Origin: Siphonodentalium dalli
Lineage: Eukaryota > Mollusca > Scaphopoda > Gadilida > Siphonodentaliidae
Assembly: GCA_032622095.1 (NCBI GenBank)
Contig: CP136061.1
Coordinates: forward strand, 14,585,287 to 14,649,286
Direction: 5' to 3'
DNA: 64,000 bases
Below, piece after piece: positions 43,501 to 56,514 of this stretch; position 1 is the first letter of the stretch; each line of letters begins with the position of its first letter. The notes beneath the pieces were generated by a model. The model did not search any database, had not been told where the DNA came from, and saw nothing but the letters and a program-made list of their open reading frames with translations. The translations under genes and the position numbers were made by a program.

Positions 43501-45879
43501 CCATTGATTTTTAGATTAGAAAAATGTTAGTGATGGACGTACATGCATCTTATCACTACATGAGTAATTATGTAAATTGTTGTTCTGAAAACATCCTTAC
43601 TAGATACAAGTGTACATATGACTAGATAAAAGGCCGTCCTGACACAGTGTCCCCGAAAAAGTGGCTTCATTTGGGGCATCATCTTTTCTGAGAAAAAAAA
43701 TAACAAAGACCCTAAATCCGACACTAAATTTCAGAATAAAATGGGTGGATCTTACCCATATTCGAACTTTATGTGTATATAGAGCTGATGAAATAATATG
43801 CCAAATTTGATTCAGATAAAGTTATCATTCGTAAACAGAAATTAACAGCATTCTAAATCCTAAAAAGGCCATAACTCTTAAAGAAAACTGGGCAGAGCAA
43901 ACCCATATTCGACCCTGACCTGTAGATTGGGCTAATAAACTATCATACTAAATTTGATTCAGATATGATCACAACAAACTAATGTTATCATCCGGAAACC
44001 AGAAATTGACAAAATGCTAATTCGAATAAAAGGTCGGTAGACGTCATGTCCGCCTCTAAGCGTCCGCTTGATATGACCGTTGTTTGCGCATAAAAACCCG
44101 TCTTTAGTGCTAGTAAACATACATACCAAATTTAATTTGAGTCGAATATGAAGTAAATTGTCCTAGTGACATAATTGGTTGCATCTATGGTGAATGAAGT
44201 TTTAAGATAAACATCAATGAAGACAGTGATATTTTTGAATTAAACTTGAATTCAAACTTATCCAACAGGAATAATTGTCGTCCTAGCCATTCTTCCACAG
44301 CAGTGTATATTCCTGATGTCTGTGCACACCTCACAATTGCAACAATTACAATGAATTAACACTTAATATATAGTTCATCACACCCTTCTTATATTGAACA
44401 TTCCCAAGAATGACAGCTCATCTGTTTTTACACCTGTCATGCAGTAGAAATTTAAGATCAGCAAACTCCTTTATACTGGCATCTGATGAATATAGCAGCA
44501 CTTGACAGCAGCATGTTACTAACTTCCCACAGGCTGCACCACACATGTATATTGTGGTACAATATTTTTTTATGAAAAGTTGACAAATATCTGCACAGAT
44601 AACACACATGCCTCATCTGTATGATGTGTACATTCTGGTACTAAAGTTTCCAATGCCAGTGAACAAACATACTCTGAACAGAAATGCATAAAATACTATG
44701 TTTAGGAAAAGTCAGATTTAAAGACATATATTGCAGACATATTTCATTGAATATTAAAAGCATTGTTAGGGCATGGCAAAATATGCCCATAGCAATTCCA
44801 ACAAAAGGCCTTTAAGTCTGGTGAAATTGACGTGCTGAACCAAAACTCAAACTTGACCTGTATTTTGTATAATTAAAACACACAAATTTCAAAGTTATCA
44901 TCTGACATCTGGAATCCAAAAGCGAACTAACAGACAGACATGCAGCATAATACATCCCCATTTTTAAACAGGCATATATGGTGCATATAAACAATCAGTT
45001 AGTATCCAAACACTATCCCCACTGGAATTATGTAAGAAAAACCTGAGATTAAGAACTTAAATTCCAACCATATCCTCTGTAGCATTTCAGAGAACACAAT
45101 GCACAAATGGGAACATTTACTACTTTATTCAGGACACCTTATTGAGTATAAACATTACTGAAATGACTGTCCCAATACTAGTCACTGAGTTTAATTTGTT
45201 TATAACAATGACGTAGTTTTCTGACTATTTGTATAACTTATTTTGGCATGATTATTTTAATTTATTTATTGTTCCATCAGCAGGTCTGGGAACACCTCAC
45301 TGGATTGGTTCACATCACTTTAATTTGTCTTTAAATGTACATCAGGTCATTTGATATTTATAAGGCCATTTGTAAGGCCATCCTGGCTAAGGTTAATATA
45401 GTGTCATCAGTATTATGTGAATCAAGTGCAAAATGCGGTGATTATTCACCCCCCCCCCCAATTGCCCCTGTTTTTTTTAACTCCAGTTACCCTTCACAGG
45501 TATTATTTTATTTAGTCTTATTCCATACCTTGACACTTAGAAGCACCCAATCTGCAAGATATTATTTGTTTAGACTCTATTCCATAGGTAGGGAATTTAG
45601 ACATAAATTCAACAAACATACAACATGAGGCTTTTTGTTAAAGATGCACAATCCTATCTGATTGTCTTCGGATCATCCAGTTACAACTTGAACAACAACG
45701 GAAATTTACACCAAAGGCCAATAGTCATCTAACATTACTTTTCATCATGTTATCTTCTGAAATTGATTTGCGATGACCTTGCGAGACCTCTCAATATATT
45801 GTATATCCTGGTATATCGGCATATTTCTAGAAGAAGTCAGTGGAATGTTTGGTAGGCTGACAAATAATCGAGGTGGATA
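43501..45879. other. Non-coding region with diverged repeats
   Basis: About 43750-43860 and 43890-44010 resemble each other (cccatattcgaac/gacc, aatatgccaaatttgattcagat, gttatcat.cg.aaac.agaaattaac), an old tandem pair. A C-homopolymer is at 45451-45459. No gene. Confidence 0.45.
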
Positions 45880-46010
45880 AAATTAACAGATTTGATAACT
45901 CAGAGCTTTGAGGGATAGGTTCCTCAACTCAAATGAAATATTATTTAAACCCGAAGCTGAAGAAATATTAATTTTGGGGGCGTCAAATCAGATTATACAT
46001 CTTCTAAGTG
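45880..46010. mobile_element. Partial copy of the TTAA MITE family
   Basis: ctcagagctttgagggatag, ttcctcaactcaaatgaaat and cccgaagctgaagaaat match the right part of the 446-bp MITE with many changes; the terminal repeat is lost. Confidence 0.5.
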
Positions 46011-46161
46011 ATCAGTATCTATATACAAACTTACAGTTGAAAATTGAATACATCCAAGTTCCAACTTTGGTCCAGTGTATGTCTTCCAGTCAATTTACTT
46101 CCACAACAAGACTTCTAGCTGACCGTCTTCTATAAAATATAACATACAGGTCTTATAAAAT

Positions 46162-46357
46162 GATACCCACATGCCACATAGTGGGCTAGCATCCCCAAAT
46201 TCACCCTATGTGATCCTCCTTCTGCTGAGGTGTAAACAGCATGAGCTCTCCAGAGGGTGAATTTGGTGATGCTAGCCCACTGTGTGGGGTAGCATCACTA
46301 AATTCACCTTCTGGGGACCTCATTCTGCAAATGACAGGCACACTATTTCAAGGCTTG
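46162..46357. mobile_element. Fold-back element, copy 2, left arm damaged
   Basis: The right arm (gagggtgaatttggtgatgc to caaggcttg) is well kept. The left arm is shortened and altered (cacatagtgggctagcatcc). The CAAGCC left end and the target duplication are not recognisable. Confidence 0.7.
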
Positions 46358-46887
46358 GACATGCACTAGTATATGAAATGACAAGTACTTCTATAGATTT
46401 ACTTGAAATATTACATATTGTTCTGGATATAAATCTCGTCAATGTACCGGCCACGGCATATAGGATTTCAAACAAAGAAAACATTATTGTAGGCATGTTA
46501 AATTGTTAATAGCATGGTTTGATGACGGGTGAAATACCCAGCATGGGTTGGGGTGTGAGTAATCACATTCTTCATGACTTCGGGGCGGGCGGACTTCATT
46601 TAGGTTATAGTTTAGAAATAACATTTTTCAAATTATGATAATTTCCTCAAGGAGATACTATTATATAGTATGGCATAATTATTATATGAATGTGATATTA
46701 TTCACAAAACACGCCTTGTGTCAGAGAAAATGCACGTCGAGCAAAAAGAGCAGTGAATGTTTATAAGCAGAGTCACGATAAAGTGTCGTTTCCTTATATT
46801 TAGATTTGCGTTTGGTGCATCTACAACTTACAACTCACAATACTATCATAGTAAATTCCTTATTTGGTATGTCTTACCATATTTTGG
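46358..46887. other. Non-coding spacer
   Basis: Nothing recognised. Confidence 0.4.
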
Positions 46888-47333
46888 TTAAAGGTACTCA
46901 ATCCGAAAAGAGGGTCCCCATCTCAACAGATTCCAACAACAACAATCCGATCAGAGAGTCCTATATTACTATTTCTTTGGCTTTGGGGGTAAAACATATT
47001 TGATTCGAGTCGAGGAACCCATCAAACAAAGCTCAGAGTTATTAGATATTGATTTTTGAAATTTGTTATATTCTCGAGATGAGTACTTATAATTGCCGTC
47101 AATTTCCTATCCTGCTCGAGATGTGAACACCAAAACAAGACTCAAATAGACAAGGATGGATAACTCTAAAATCAAGTGGTAATAATAACGAAATTTTGAC
47201 TGCGTTCTGGGACAGAAAGTATTCCCGATAATGAAAAATAATATATTTCTAAAATCGATATCTAACAAATCTGAGCTTTGATGGGTGACTTCCTCGACTC
47301 GAATCAAATATTTATCGGATTGAGTACCTTTAA
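46888..47333. mobile_element. TTAA-flanked MITE (446 bp)
   Basis: TTAAAGGTACTCAATCCGA at the left and TCGGATTGAGTACCTTTAA at the right. Same length as the copy at 13122 although the middle is diverged, which supports the boundaries. Confidence 0.75.
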
Positions 47334-47747
47334 GAGAGAATCCTAACTGGATAGGGGGGGTCGGAAAATATTCAGGCACGTATGCTGATTTTTACTTTTC
47401 GACCCTAGTTGGGACTCACTCATCCCCGCATCTAAATTTTATTTCTGTTTTCGGCAGTTTTTTCCGACTCAATTTTTGGACACCCAACACCCCTTTTAAC
47501 ATTAAAACAGAGATTTGCGAGGGTGGGGGGGATTCACTGTAAACAGCTGTATATGAATTTCTGTGCATTCATGGATGTTAACATAACATGTAAATGGGAA
47601 TGTGTCATTTTGGGGTTATTCGGGCAAAAAAACATGGCTCCCAGTCGCCATCTTGGATTTCAAAATTTGCAACAAAATACAACACGATAACTGCCTGCAG
47701 CCAGTTTAGCAGTTAGAATTACATTATTTCCTTTATTCTAATGTGTT
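47334..47747. other. Non-coding spacer
   Basis: Short G and C runs; nothing recognised. Confidence 0.4.
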
Positions 47748-48018
47748 TTAAAGGTACTCAATCTCATCAGACCCACCTAAATTACTATTTCTTTGGCTCT
47801 CGGGTTAAAACATATTTGAACCTACCTGTCAAATCTCAGCGTGATCAGATATAGATTTTTTCAAGTTAGTTATTTAAATTGTTTCTGGGTCAGAAACTAC
47901 AGTTTAAACAGAAAAAAATTGAGTGGTAAATTATTACCACTCGAGTTTTCTGTTTAAACTACTTAATAACCCCGAAGCCAAAGAAATGGTAATTTAGGAA
48001 TGTCTGATCTGATTTTGT
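47748..48018. mobile_element. Degenerate TTAA MITE copy carrying a hairpin
   Basis: Left end ttaaaggtactcaatc and internal aaattactatttctttggct match the family; the right end has decayed. Inside, 47902-47959 is a near-perfect 58-bp palindrome bounded by gtttaaac, with gagtggtaa/ttaccactc near the centre. Confidence 0.6.
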
Positions 48019-50021
48019 TCCCATCGACAACACACCCACCCCGGCATACATGCCCTGAAAAAAATACCCCCCCCCCCCTCTTTGCAAGAACAATTACATT
48101 ATTTTTGTCTGATGATTTCCCAGTCATGAAGTAATGTGGATTAGCTGGATTATGAACTGACAGCGGGTAGAGTGGGTCGATTACAATATTACAATAAAAT
48201 TTGGTGTGATTTCAATGTCAACTCAACAGGCTCAGCTGCCCCAATTGAATTTCAACAATTGCGGCAGCCCTCTACTCCTTGCCTGATATGTGGTATAGGC
48301 CTGCACTCCCTGTCGCACCACATCTCCACCAATGTGATCTCGTTTTTGTAAGTGCAAGAAGTTTGTAAACTTTGCGCCATTTTTGAATGTTTTCTTTTCG
48401 TGGTATATTCAACATTACCAGTGCTACAGTGGTCATGTGACAGCTACGATCGCGCGCATTGCCAAGGTCACGCCACGATTTTCCTGGTAAAATCAAACAG
48501 CGCTTGATTGCTATGATTTGGCTACGATATTGTCATGGGCATGTTCATTGGATGCTTCCTCCTGCGATTTTCCCCACTTACGATTTTAATCGCAGTGTGT
48601 GCGGTGGCACTTAGCGGGACAACCCGGTCTGCCGGGTGCCTCGGTCCTCTGTGCTTTGAACTCTTTCTCCCATTCTGCCTAACCGGGATAACTGGGTTAG
48701 CGGGATCAGCTTGTCTCGCGTAACAGCGAGTCATCCCAACTAGCTGGGATGAAAGTCTGGAACATAACACCATTCACTGTAACTTGATATGACGTTAGCC
48801 AATAAAATGCTCGCATCGTGTGAGTGACGTTTAATTACTATAGTATACCAAAGCCACTCAGTTATGGGCGTGCTGACATTATGCCATGACGAGTGATTCA
48901 AAGACAGCTAGATGATTAACTAGTTGCGTGAACGTCAACCGAGTTGTCCCAGCTAACCGAGTTGTTTCGGCTCACATAACAGCATGGTGATTTGTCCCGG
49001 CAGGGTTGTCTCGGGTAACCGAGTTGTCCCGGCTCATGTAACAAGGCGGCCCCTAAGTGACATGACCGATTAGATGTTCGTACTCTAACATAAATTTTCA
49101 CGCAAGGAAATTCTTAATTTATTTCATAAGTCAACAAGACAGGTAAAACAATTGCTATTATATCTGATTATTATGACAATATATCTGGCCATCGTATCGG
49201 TTGACAGGCATGTCAGGCCGCACAAATATGTCTGGGCGTTCGAGATAATTTATTTCATCACTTTTTTTTAGAAAAATTATACCGGTATTGGCAGTAATCA
49301 GTTTGTATGCCGTAGTTTTCTGCCTATATGACCTTACCTGTTTGCGTCCGTGGGCATTACGTAGACACAAGTGAGCTCAGTGTGCTTGCAGCATGTGTGT
49401 GCTAATTTCATAATTTTCAATAATTCTAAAATTCGAATACATGTAATACTTTTTTGTTTTGCAATTCGTTGCATGATTAAAATAGGTCGTAAATATCGGG
49501 TCCATTCATTGAACGATGCAGTTATGTTGATATACATATTGCATCATACAGCTGATGTTACCATGAAGTTTTTATATGTAAAACAATAATTATTCAGTGG
49601 GTGGGGTGATATAAGTAACCCCTTAGCCTTAGTAAGCCCATCATTTTGGTATGCCTATGTTGTGACATAATTATCTTCATTTTTATTAAATGATTAATTA
49701 ATGAAATATTATAAAACAGGTCTGGCTGATCCATTTGTGCTTAAGAATAAATGATAATGATTTGTGCTCATTTGCAAATAATTTGTGCTCAAGCGTAAAT
49801 AATATTTTGTGCTTAAGAGTAAATAATTTGCACTTTTGCGCAAATAAGGAATAACTGTGAAAATGGTTTCCTCTGACACACCTACATTTGGGAGTTCCTT
49901 CTCTTACAATTTAGTTAGACCGGTGTCAGAGAAGGTACTGACAGGAAGAATTTAGACAGATTTATCTAGACTTTTTAGACGGATCGGTCTAATAAAGAAC
50001 ATTCGGTGGTTCACCCATATG
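48019..50021. other. Non-coding region with GTTGTCCCGG words and CTTAAG-rich part
   Basis: 48598-48745 and 48930-49050 share gggttag/ctaaccc and ttgtcccggc words, partly inverted. From about 49740 to 49860, words such as tgctcaagcgtaaat appear that also fill 52530-53320, so the following LINE seems to sit inside such an element. Confidence 0.45.
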
Positions 50022-52527
50022 GGATGCGATTTTAACAGTCTGTGGGGACTTTAATTGTCCGGATATAGAGTGGAACAGCTCAGTAGTAAACAGAGGAGCC
50101 CAAGACAAAGATATACAAACTCACCTACTAGAAATCATGTCAGAAAAAGGGCTAAAACAAATCCACGAACAACCAACGCGGGGAAAGAACTTGCTAGACC
50201 TGGTCTTCACCAACAATGCATCACTGGTAAAATCATCAACCAGCATACCAGGCATCTCTGACCACGCCATAGTCATTACTGACATCGACATGAAGCCCCG
50301 ATACCAACATTCAAAACCAAGGAAGTGCTATCTATATAAAAAAGCAGACTGGACACAACTTGGACTGGATCTGCAAATACTGGGAGAAGGCCTACGTACA
50401 CGAAATAGTGCAACCGTGGAGGATATGTGGAAACATCTGAAGGAGGGCATACATAGATCTATGGACCAACACATACCCTCTAAGCTGATATCACCAAAGC
50501 AGAACACTCCATGGGTAAACTATAAGATCAAGAAATTGCTACGAAAGAAACAGCGCCTATATACACAGGCAAAGAAGAACAACAACTGGACCAACTATCG
50601 AGCCATGCAGAAAGAATGTAAAAGGGAAATGAGGAAGGCTGAGTGGGATTACATCAACGCTAAGATTAAAGAAGGTTTAGAACAAAAGTCGACGAAACAA
50701 TTCTGGAGATACATCAAGAGCAGAAAACAAGATAACATCGGAGTGTCGCCGTTGAAATCGCAAGGCAAGCTGATTGACGACCCAAAATGCAAAGCAGAAA
50801 TTCTGGTAAAGCAGTTCCAGTCAGTATTCACCAAGAACCAACCACCACTTCCTGACCTTCCACCCAAATGCGAAAACATCGGGAAACTGACAGTGACAGT
50901 GAATGGCGTCGAAGCCCTGCTGAAGAGGTTAAACCCAACCAAAGCCTCTGGCTCAGACGGTATCCCAAACTCCATCCTAAAGAAGTACGCAAAACAACTG
51001 GCACCTGCCTTCAGGCTCATATTCCAACTATCATTAGACACAGGCACATTGCCAAGGGACTAGCGCAGCGCCAACATAGCCTCAGTCTACAAAAAAGGAG
51101 ACCGACATCAAGCGGAAAACTATCGTCCTGTGTCCCTAACATCAGTACCGTGCAAGCTACTAGAACACCTCATATGCCGCCATATCCATGAACATCTGGA
51201 GAAGCACAACATACTAACAAAGCTAAACCATGGCTTTCGAAGGGGATATTCCTGCGAAACACAACTAGCAGTGACAACACAAGACATCCTACAATCATTT
51301 GACAACAAGAAGCAGATCGACGTGGCCATCCTTGATTTCTCCAAAGCCTTCGACACTGTGCCACACGACAGCCTATTGACCAAACTAAATCACTACGGTA
51401 TCACAGGCCCGGTCAACAGATGGCTAGCATCCTTTCTGAAAGAAAGAAAGATGAGAGTTGCACTCGAGGGATACTACTCAGAAGAAGTTGACGTGTTATC
51501 AGGAGTACCACAGGGAACAGTATTGGGACCGCTGCTCTTTCTCTGTCACATAAATGACATACCGGACACAGTAACATCACAAGTCCGCCTATTCGCAGAT
51601 GACTGCCTCCCGTACCGCCAGATAAACACCTACAAAGACCACGAAATATTGCAACAAGACCTACGCAAACTGGAACAATGGGCCACCAAATGGGGGATGC
51701 GCTTTAATCCAACTAAGTGCTACATTATGAGCCTAAAGCAGAAGACACAAAGATTTTACCAACTGGCAGGGCAGATACTCCAAGAAGTCACAAACAACCC
51801 GTACCTTGGCGTCCAATTCTCCAATGACATGCAGTGGCATCACCACATCGAGTCCACCACGAAGAAGGCAAACTCCACCCTCGGCTTCCTTCGGCGTAAT
51901 CTCAGGTACTGCCAAACGGATCTTAGAAAAAACGGCATACATAGCATTAGTCCGCCCTCAGCTAGAGTATGCAGCAACAATCTGGGATCCTCACTATGAA
52001 AAGGACAAGACAAAGCTGGAGAAGGTGCAACGCAAGGGAGCAAGATTTATAAAACAGGACTACCGAACGAGAGAGAAAGGCCGTGTAACATCAATGCTAA
52101 GTGAACTTCAACTACCATCCCTAGAAGCAAGAAGAAAGGAACAGAGACTGACACTATTTTACAAAGTGGTAAAGGGATCAGCCCCGGGTATCAACTCCGA
52201 ACACTACCTAAGAAACTACCGCCCAAAGAGGAAAAAGAAACCGACAAAATTCAAGGACTTTGTTAGTGACAACATCGTGGAGAAACTAACCACAAATAAC
52301 GAAAGTGCCTACGAACCAATTCATACAAACACAGACCAATACAGATATTCCTTCTTCCCGAGGACTGTACTTGACTGGAACAAACTGGACAACAGCACAG
52401 TCAATGCCGCCGACCTAGAAACATTCAAGGCGGCTCTGGGAGAACAAAAATAGCGCTCCTCACACCGTCCTGTAAAAGCCAGCTTTGGTCACTAGGACGT
52501 AACAACTACAGATACAGATACAGAACA
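50022..52527 (+). mobile_element. 5'-truncated CR1/Jockey-group LINE
   Basis: Homology starts abruptly inside the endonuclease at CGDFNCPDIEW. The element ends after the ORF with about 60 bp of UTR and a short (ACAGAT)n tail at about 52505-52527. 5' truncation is the usual result of target-primed reverse transcription. Confidence 0.85.
50031..52453 (+). pseudogene. LINE ORF2 with one stop codon and one frameshift
   Basis: The frame opens at CGDFN of the endonuclease (whose end is the LLDLVFTNN and GISDHA motifs) and runs to a TAG at 51061-51063. The stop falls where relatives have DW, so TGG to TAG is the likely change. The same frame resumes at once (ANIASVYKKGD, ENYRPVSLTS) and covers the RT: ILDFSKAFD, GVPQGTVLGPLLF and LFADDC. 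At an A6 run (51927-51932) the frame shifts by one base; the C-terminal part (ALVRPQLEYAATIWDP onward) continues in the next frame to the stop at 52453. All RT motifs remain, so inactivation is recent. Clade differs from the LINE at 39-43 kb (different motifs, different tail). Confidence 0.9.
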
Positions 52528-52841
52528 TGTGTACCTTATTTGCGCTTGAGCATAAATATGATACATAATTTTTCGCTTCTAAAGTGTAAGTAATTTGTGG
52601 ATGGCCTCCCATACACCTATTCACCTATACCTGATAAATTGCCATGAATCATGATAATTTTCAAACGGAATGACAACTTTTTATCAAATGAACTGTCAAA
52701 TGTCTTTTTCAACTAATATGTTTTTTTTAATGAAAATGTTATGTCTTATATATTGGAAAATTGTCAACATTCAATCTTTTTAGACTGATTGACCAACAAA
52801 TTTAGACAGATCGGTCTGAATAAAGATTGATTTGAGGTTCA
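52528..52841. other. Spacer between LINE and inverted-repeat element
   Basis: tagacagatcggtctgaataaag near 52803 also occurs, altered, at 49975-49998 just upstream of the LINE, so the two flanks are related repeats. Confidence 0.45.
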
Positions 52842-53324
52842 CCCATATTGGTATGGGAGGCCAAATTCACATTTAATAGCTAATTATGCTTAAGCATATT
52901 CAGGGCTCAAAATAGATTTAATATAGAGAAAATCCAATTAGTCATAAAGCACTGAAAATTGAAAATTACACTTAAGCGCACTGCCATTACGCTTAAGAAT
53001 AATATATTTTCATAGCCTTATTACCTTACACATAATGATATCATCTAAGCAAGATATTTGTCAAAAGTTACTGGCATCAGGAATTGGCTGCATCCATTTC
53101 AGCTTCAGGGGAGTTTTCACATATGTATGGAATATGAATTACACTTAAGCGTAATGACATTGCACTTAAGCATAACGACATTACGCTTAAACGTAATGGC
53201 TTTACGATTAAGCGTAATAGATTATGCTTTGAAAAGCATAATGGAAATCTGAATTACGCTCAAGCATAATGGCTTAATGCATTAAGGCTATTAAATGTGA
53301 ATTTGAGCTCCCATACAATATGGG
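52842..53324. mobile_element. Inverted-repeat element filled with TTAAGCGTAA-like words
   Basis: Left arm cccatattg.gtatgggagg + caaattcacatttaatag is inverted at the right (ctattaaatgtgaatttgag + ctcccata.caatatggg). The inside holds about a dozen variants of cacttaagcgtaatg / ttacgcttaa, each itself nearly palindromic. No ORF. Confidence 0.65.
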
Positions 53325-54370
53325 ACATGGTTTTAATATTTACTTATTATTTACACTTAAGCATAAATATATTGTCAGTGTACAGAACAGTTGCCAATGG
53401 AAAGCGGTAATTCAATGTTGAAAATACATTAGATCACAATATTTACAAAATTTTAGAAAGTACGAACGCATTTGACCACTCGAATTGAGCTCGGTTTTCG
53501 GTCGTATCACTCGTAAGGTAAACATAAGCAACAACACATGCAGTGTCGTATTTTGAATTAATTATATCACGTATACCCAATAATTTATAAATTGAACATT
53601 ACATATATATCGCGAGACGTTCCACGTAATAAATGTTTAACTGATAAGTAATGTAGGACCACATACAATAAAAAATAAACACATACTAGTGATTGGATGT
53701 TGGAATATATTATTATCACACGATTTCCTAAATATATCAAAGGTGCATTCGATTTGTATGTGTGAATTTGGGATCAGGGTGTACTCGATTGTTGGCTAAG
53801 AAACCGAACGTTGTCATTTACACTTCGGAACACTTCGGCTTTCAGCTTAAACCTAAACAAATATATATTAGTCCTAATTAAACGGAATATTCTATGATTA
53901 TTTAACACGAAAGTTAGATTATTATACATCATTATGACCATAAGATGCCATTGTTTTAGATAAAGATTCCATGATGTATTGATTTGTTGGGTAAAATCGA
54001 ATATAAGACGACATTTCTCGCCACCGAGTGGGTGTAAAGCATGTCAAAGAAATTATATCGGCCACATAACAACCCAAAATATCAAAAACATAAAAAAGTG
54101 TTACAGGAGCAATTAACAGTACCCCATTAAGTGTTAATGTACACTCAACTAATTACAAAATCGGAATGGTGCGTGCATTCGCAAGCTTAATTCGTATTAC
54201 ACTGGAACCAAACAGTGAGGAAATGCTAATCCGAATCAGTGATCTCGACATGTTGGAATCGTAATCAACGAACAATGTCAAGAAGGCGCAAACAAAATAT
54301 TCTAACAGCGACAGTTACAAAGATAGCTTCTTCTGTAGAACGGCTAACGACTGAAATAATGTGAGATTGT
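53325..54370. other. AT-rich non-coding region
   Basis: No gene or array recognised. Confidence 0.4.
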
Positions 54371-54598
54371 TTTACCCTGTGCCAATGCATTCTCTTATAT
54401 ATGCGAGTCGACCATAGGTCGCCTCGCACATATAAGAGAATGCATTGGCCTAACAATTTTTTACAATTTTAATAATTTTTTCTTGTATTCTTTAACAATT
54501 TTATAAGTTCACCCATACAGAGCCCCAGACAAACATGAGCAGACGACACTCTTCTATATGCTTCTACATATGTGTGGGGCTCCCTGCAGGGTAATGGA
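54371..54598. mobile_element. Hairpin element, second design, right end missing
   Basis: One 69-bp hairpin (54381-54449, one mismatch: cacatata) and the core up to ctccctgcagggtaatgga. The sequence then changes to unrelated gatgactgattatg, so about 145 bp including the second hairpin are lost. Confidence 0.75.
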
Positions 54599-55869
54599 GA
54601 TGACTGATTATGATTCATTCAAGACAAATCTGCTAGATTACTTTAAATTGAGTGATTCAGTTGATGACATTATATTACTATAATTATCAATCCACACAAA
54701 CTCGATCGGCCTCAAGAGTTTTTCGTGTAAATTTTCTCAAATAGAAACCATGCGACTTTATCAGTGGAACCAATATCATCAGGACAAAATAGAAACCGTG
54801 CGACTTTATCAGTGGAACCAATAGTCGCATCGAGTATTGAGACGAAAATAATACTGACATTATAGTCACACACCATTAAGCTATGCTACTACAATTAGTA
54901 ATTTATGCTATAATTTTAATTAGTAATATATGCTAACTATTCACTGTCCCCGGGGACAGGGGGTACAGCCGTGAGAATACCAGGATACCATGTATCTAGC
55001 ATATTGACACGATATTTCACTCCGCATAATCAGGTAACCGTATAACGCATGGGTAGTGCAAAGCAGACACAATACGAGCGACCCTGCTCAATGGACACTG
55101 CTCAGCGCGATATTCAAACAGTGTACCCCATACAATTGCACATCCGCCAAATCGGCCAAGCCACTGTTTTGCGAAAACTCTCAATAGACCTCCGACCGGC
55201 TGCTAAAGAAAAGTTGAAAGCGCCAATGACTGGACCGCGGAGCTTCACAATACCGACAAAGAAAAGTCATAGTCAGAAATTGTAACGCCCTCAAGATTAT
55301 ATTATTAGGCTTATATAAAATATATAATATACTGGTTTCATGAATTCGTTAAAACAACTAGTCCTTCAAATTATACAACTATATACGGATTATCACTGAA
55401 GGTTTTTCGTTCACCACACCATGCAAAAAGTCTCAAACGAGGACAAAAAATATACTAATCGGATTAAAAACAGCCCCTATACTTCGCAATACGACCTTTG
55501 GTCTACATTCCAACTGAGACGTACTTCATCAGCAATGCTAGCTGTTATATTATACAGTATGTTCCCGCAATAAAATCTTCAAGAGTGGCCTAGCCATTAT
55601 CGAAAGCAAGAATTATTAACGCGGTCAAACAAGTTATATATACTGCAACAATGAGGCATCCGCAAAGATACATCCGCGAATACATACATCCTGCAAAAGT
55701 CTAACCGGGACGCAAATAGCTAGTACGTTTTTTAATCACAGTTCTCCATAGCACCTATGACACCATATCTTCCTCGCAGTATACTTCATATATAGGGCGT
55801 AATAGCCTTGACCTAATGATTAACGCGCGAACTACCGTTCCAATACCTCGGCGCTCACTAGTCCTGAGC
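54599..55869. other. Non-coding region
   Basis: A 40-bp segment (aaatagaaaccatgcgactt...) is tandemly duplicated at about 54737-54825. The 78-codon ATG frame at 55049-55285 is not recognised. tgacctaatgattaacgcgcgaact (about 55809-55833) loosely resembles a tRNA-type A box, too weak to call a SINE. Confidence 0.4.
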
Positions 55870-55980
55870 ATAAAACAAATTATTACGGATAACATGCCAT
55901 GGTTCAATAAAGCATGTCGGCAGGCACGCCGAGATAACAGCAAAGCGATACGTGAATATAAATGCAGACCCATATAGGTA
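55870..55980 (+). pseudogene. LINE linker fragment
   Basis: The plus frame reads DNMPWFNKACRQARRDNSKA then IREYK before a stop. The PWFN..C..ARR...A..EY pattern is typical of the segment between endonuclease and RT in LINE ORF2 proteins. Neither domain is present, so this is a small relic. Confidence 0.4.
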
Positions 55981-56039
55981 GCGAGTAAGAAAATACCCAA
56001 GTACCTTTTTAATCATATGGTTCGAGTACGATAATCACA

Positions 56040-56514
56040 GCCCAAAAGGGTTGTTTTACGGTATTGTGTAAGCGACGCAAGTATAGTTGTGACGTCACTA
56101 CTTTCTATACTCCGTCAACATGAAAAAAATGTTTTTACATCCGGGCGATTCAGACCTATGGGCCCCAATGGTGGCCGCCATGTTGGAATAGAATTGACAA
56201 ATTAATAAAACGAATTTATTTTCTTCTTCGAATGCTTAATGTGGATTTAGCTGATACGGGCGCATAGCATTCGGCAATCCTCGCCAGATTCCGTACAGTT
56301 ACAGTTTGAAAATTACGTCCCCTGGCAGGCCATAGCAACGTTGGAAATGATGACGTAATTTCGTTACAAAATGGTGGCGCCCTCTTATTTGCGAAATTTG
56401 AAATTGAATTGCTTGTTATTGTTATCGCTCGTATTTTAAATGTACAACGATATCACAGCACATAAGCGTTAAGAACACACGAGATAGCACAAGCGAAGAT
56501 AGCCCAACGAGCCC
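56040..56514 (+). promoter_or_regulatory. Candidate TATA-less promoter
   Basis: Contains TGACGTCA (perfect CRE, about 56091-56098), gatgacgtaat (half CRE, about 56350), GCCGCCATGTTGG (YY1-type, about 56172-56184) and aaaatggtggcgcc (about 56369). Such sites cluster near start sites of ubiquitously expressed animal genes. An ATG frame begins at 56515. No transcript evidence. Confidence 0.4.

Noticed and set aside
55793..55870. tRNA-derived SINE head
   Set aside because: tgacctaatgattaacgcgc resembles an A box, but no convincing B box (GGTTCGANNCC) follows at the right distance and no 3' tail was found.
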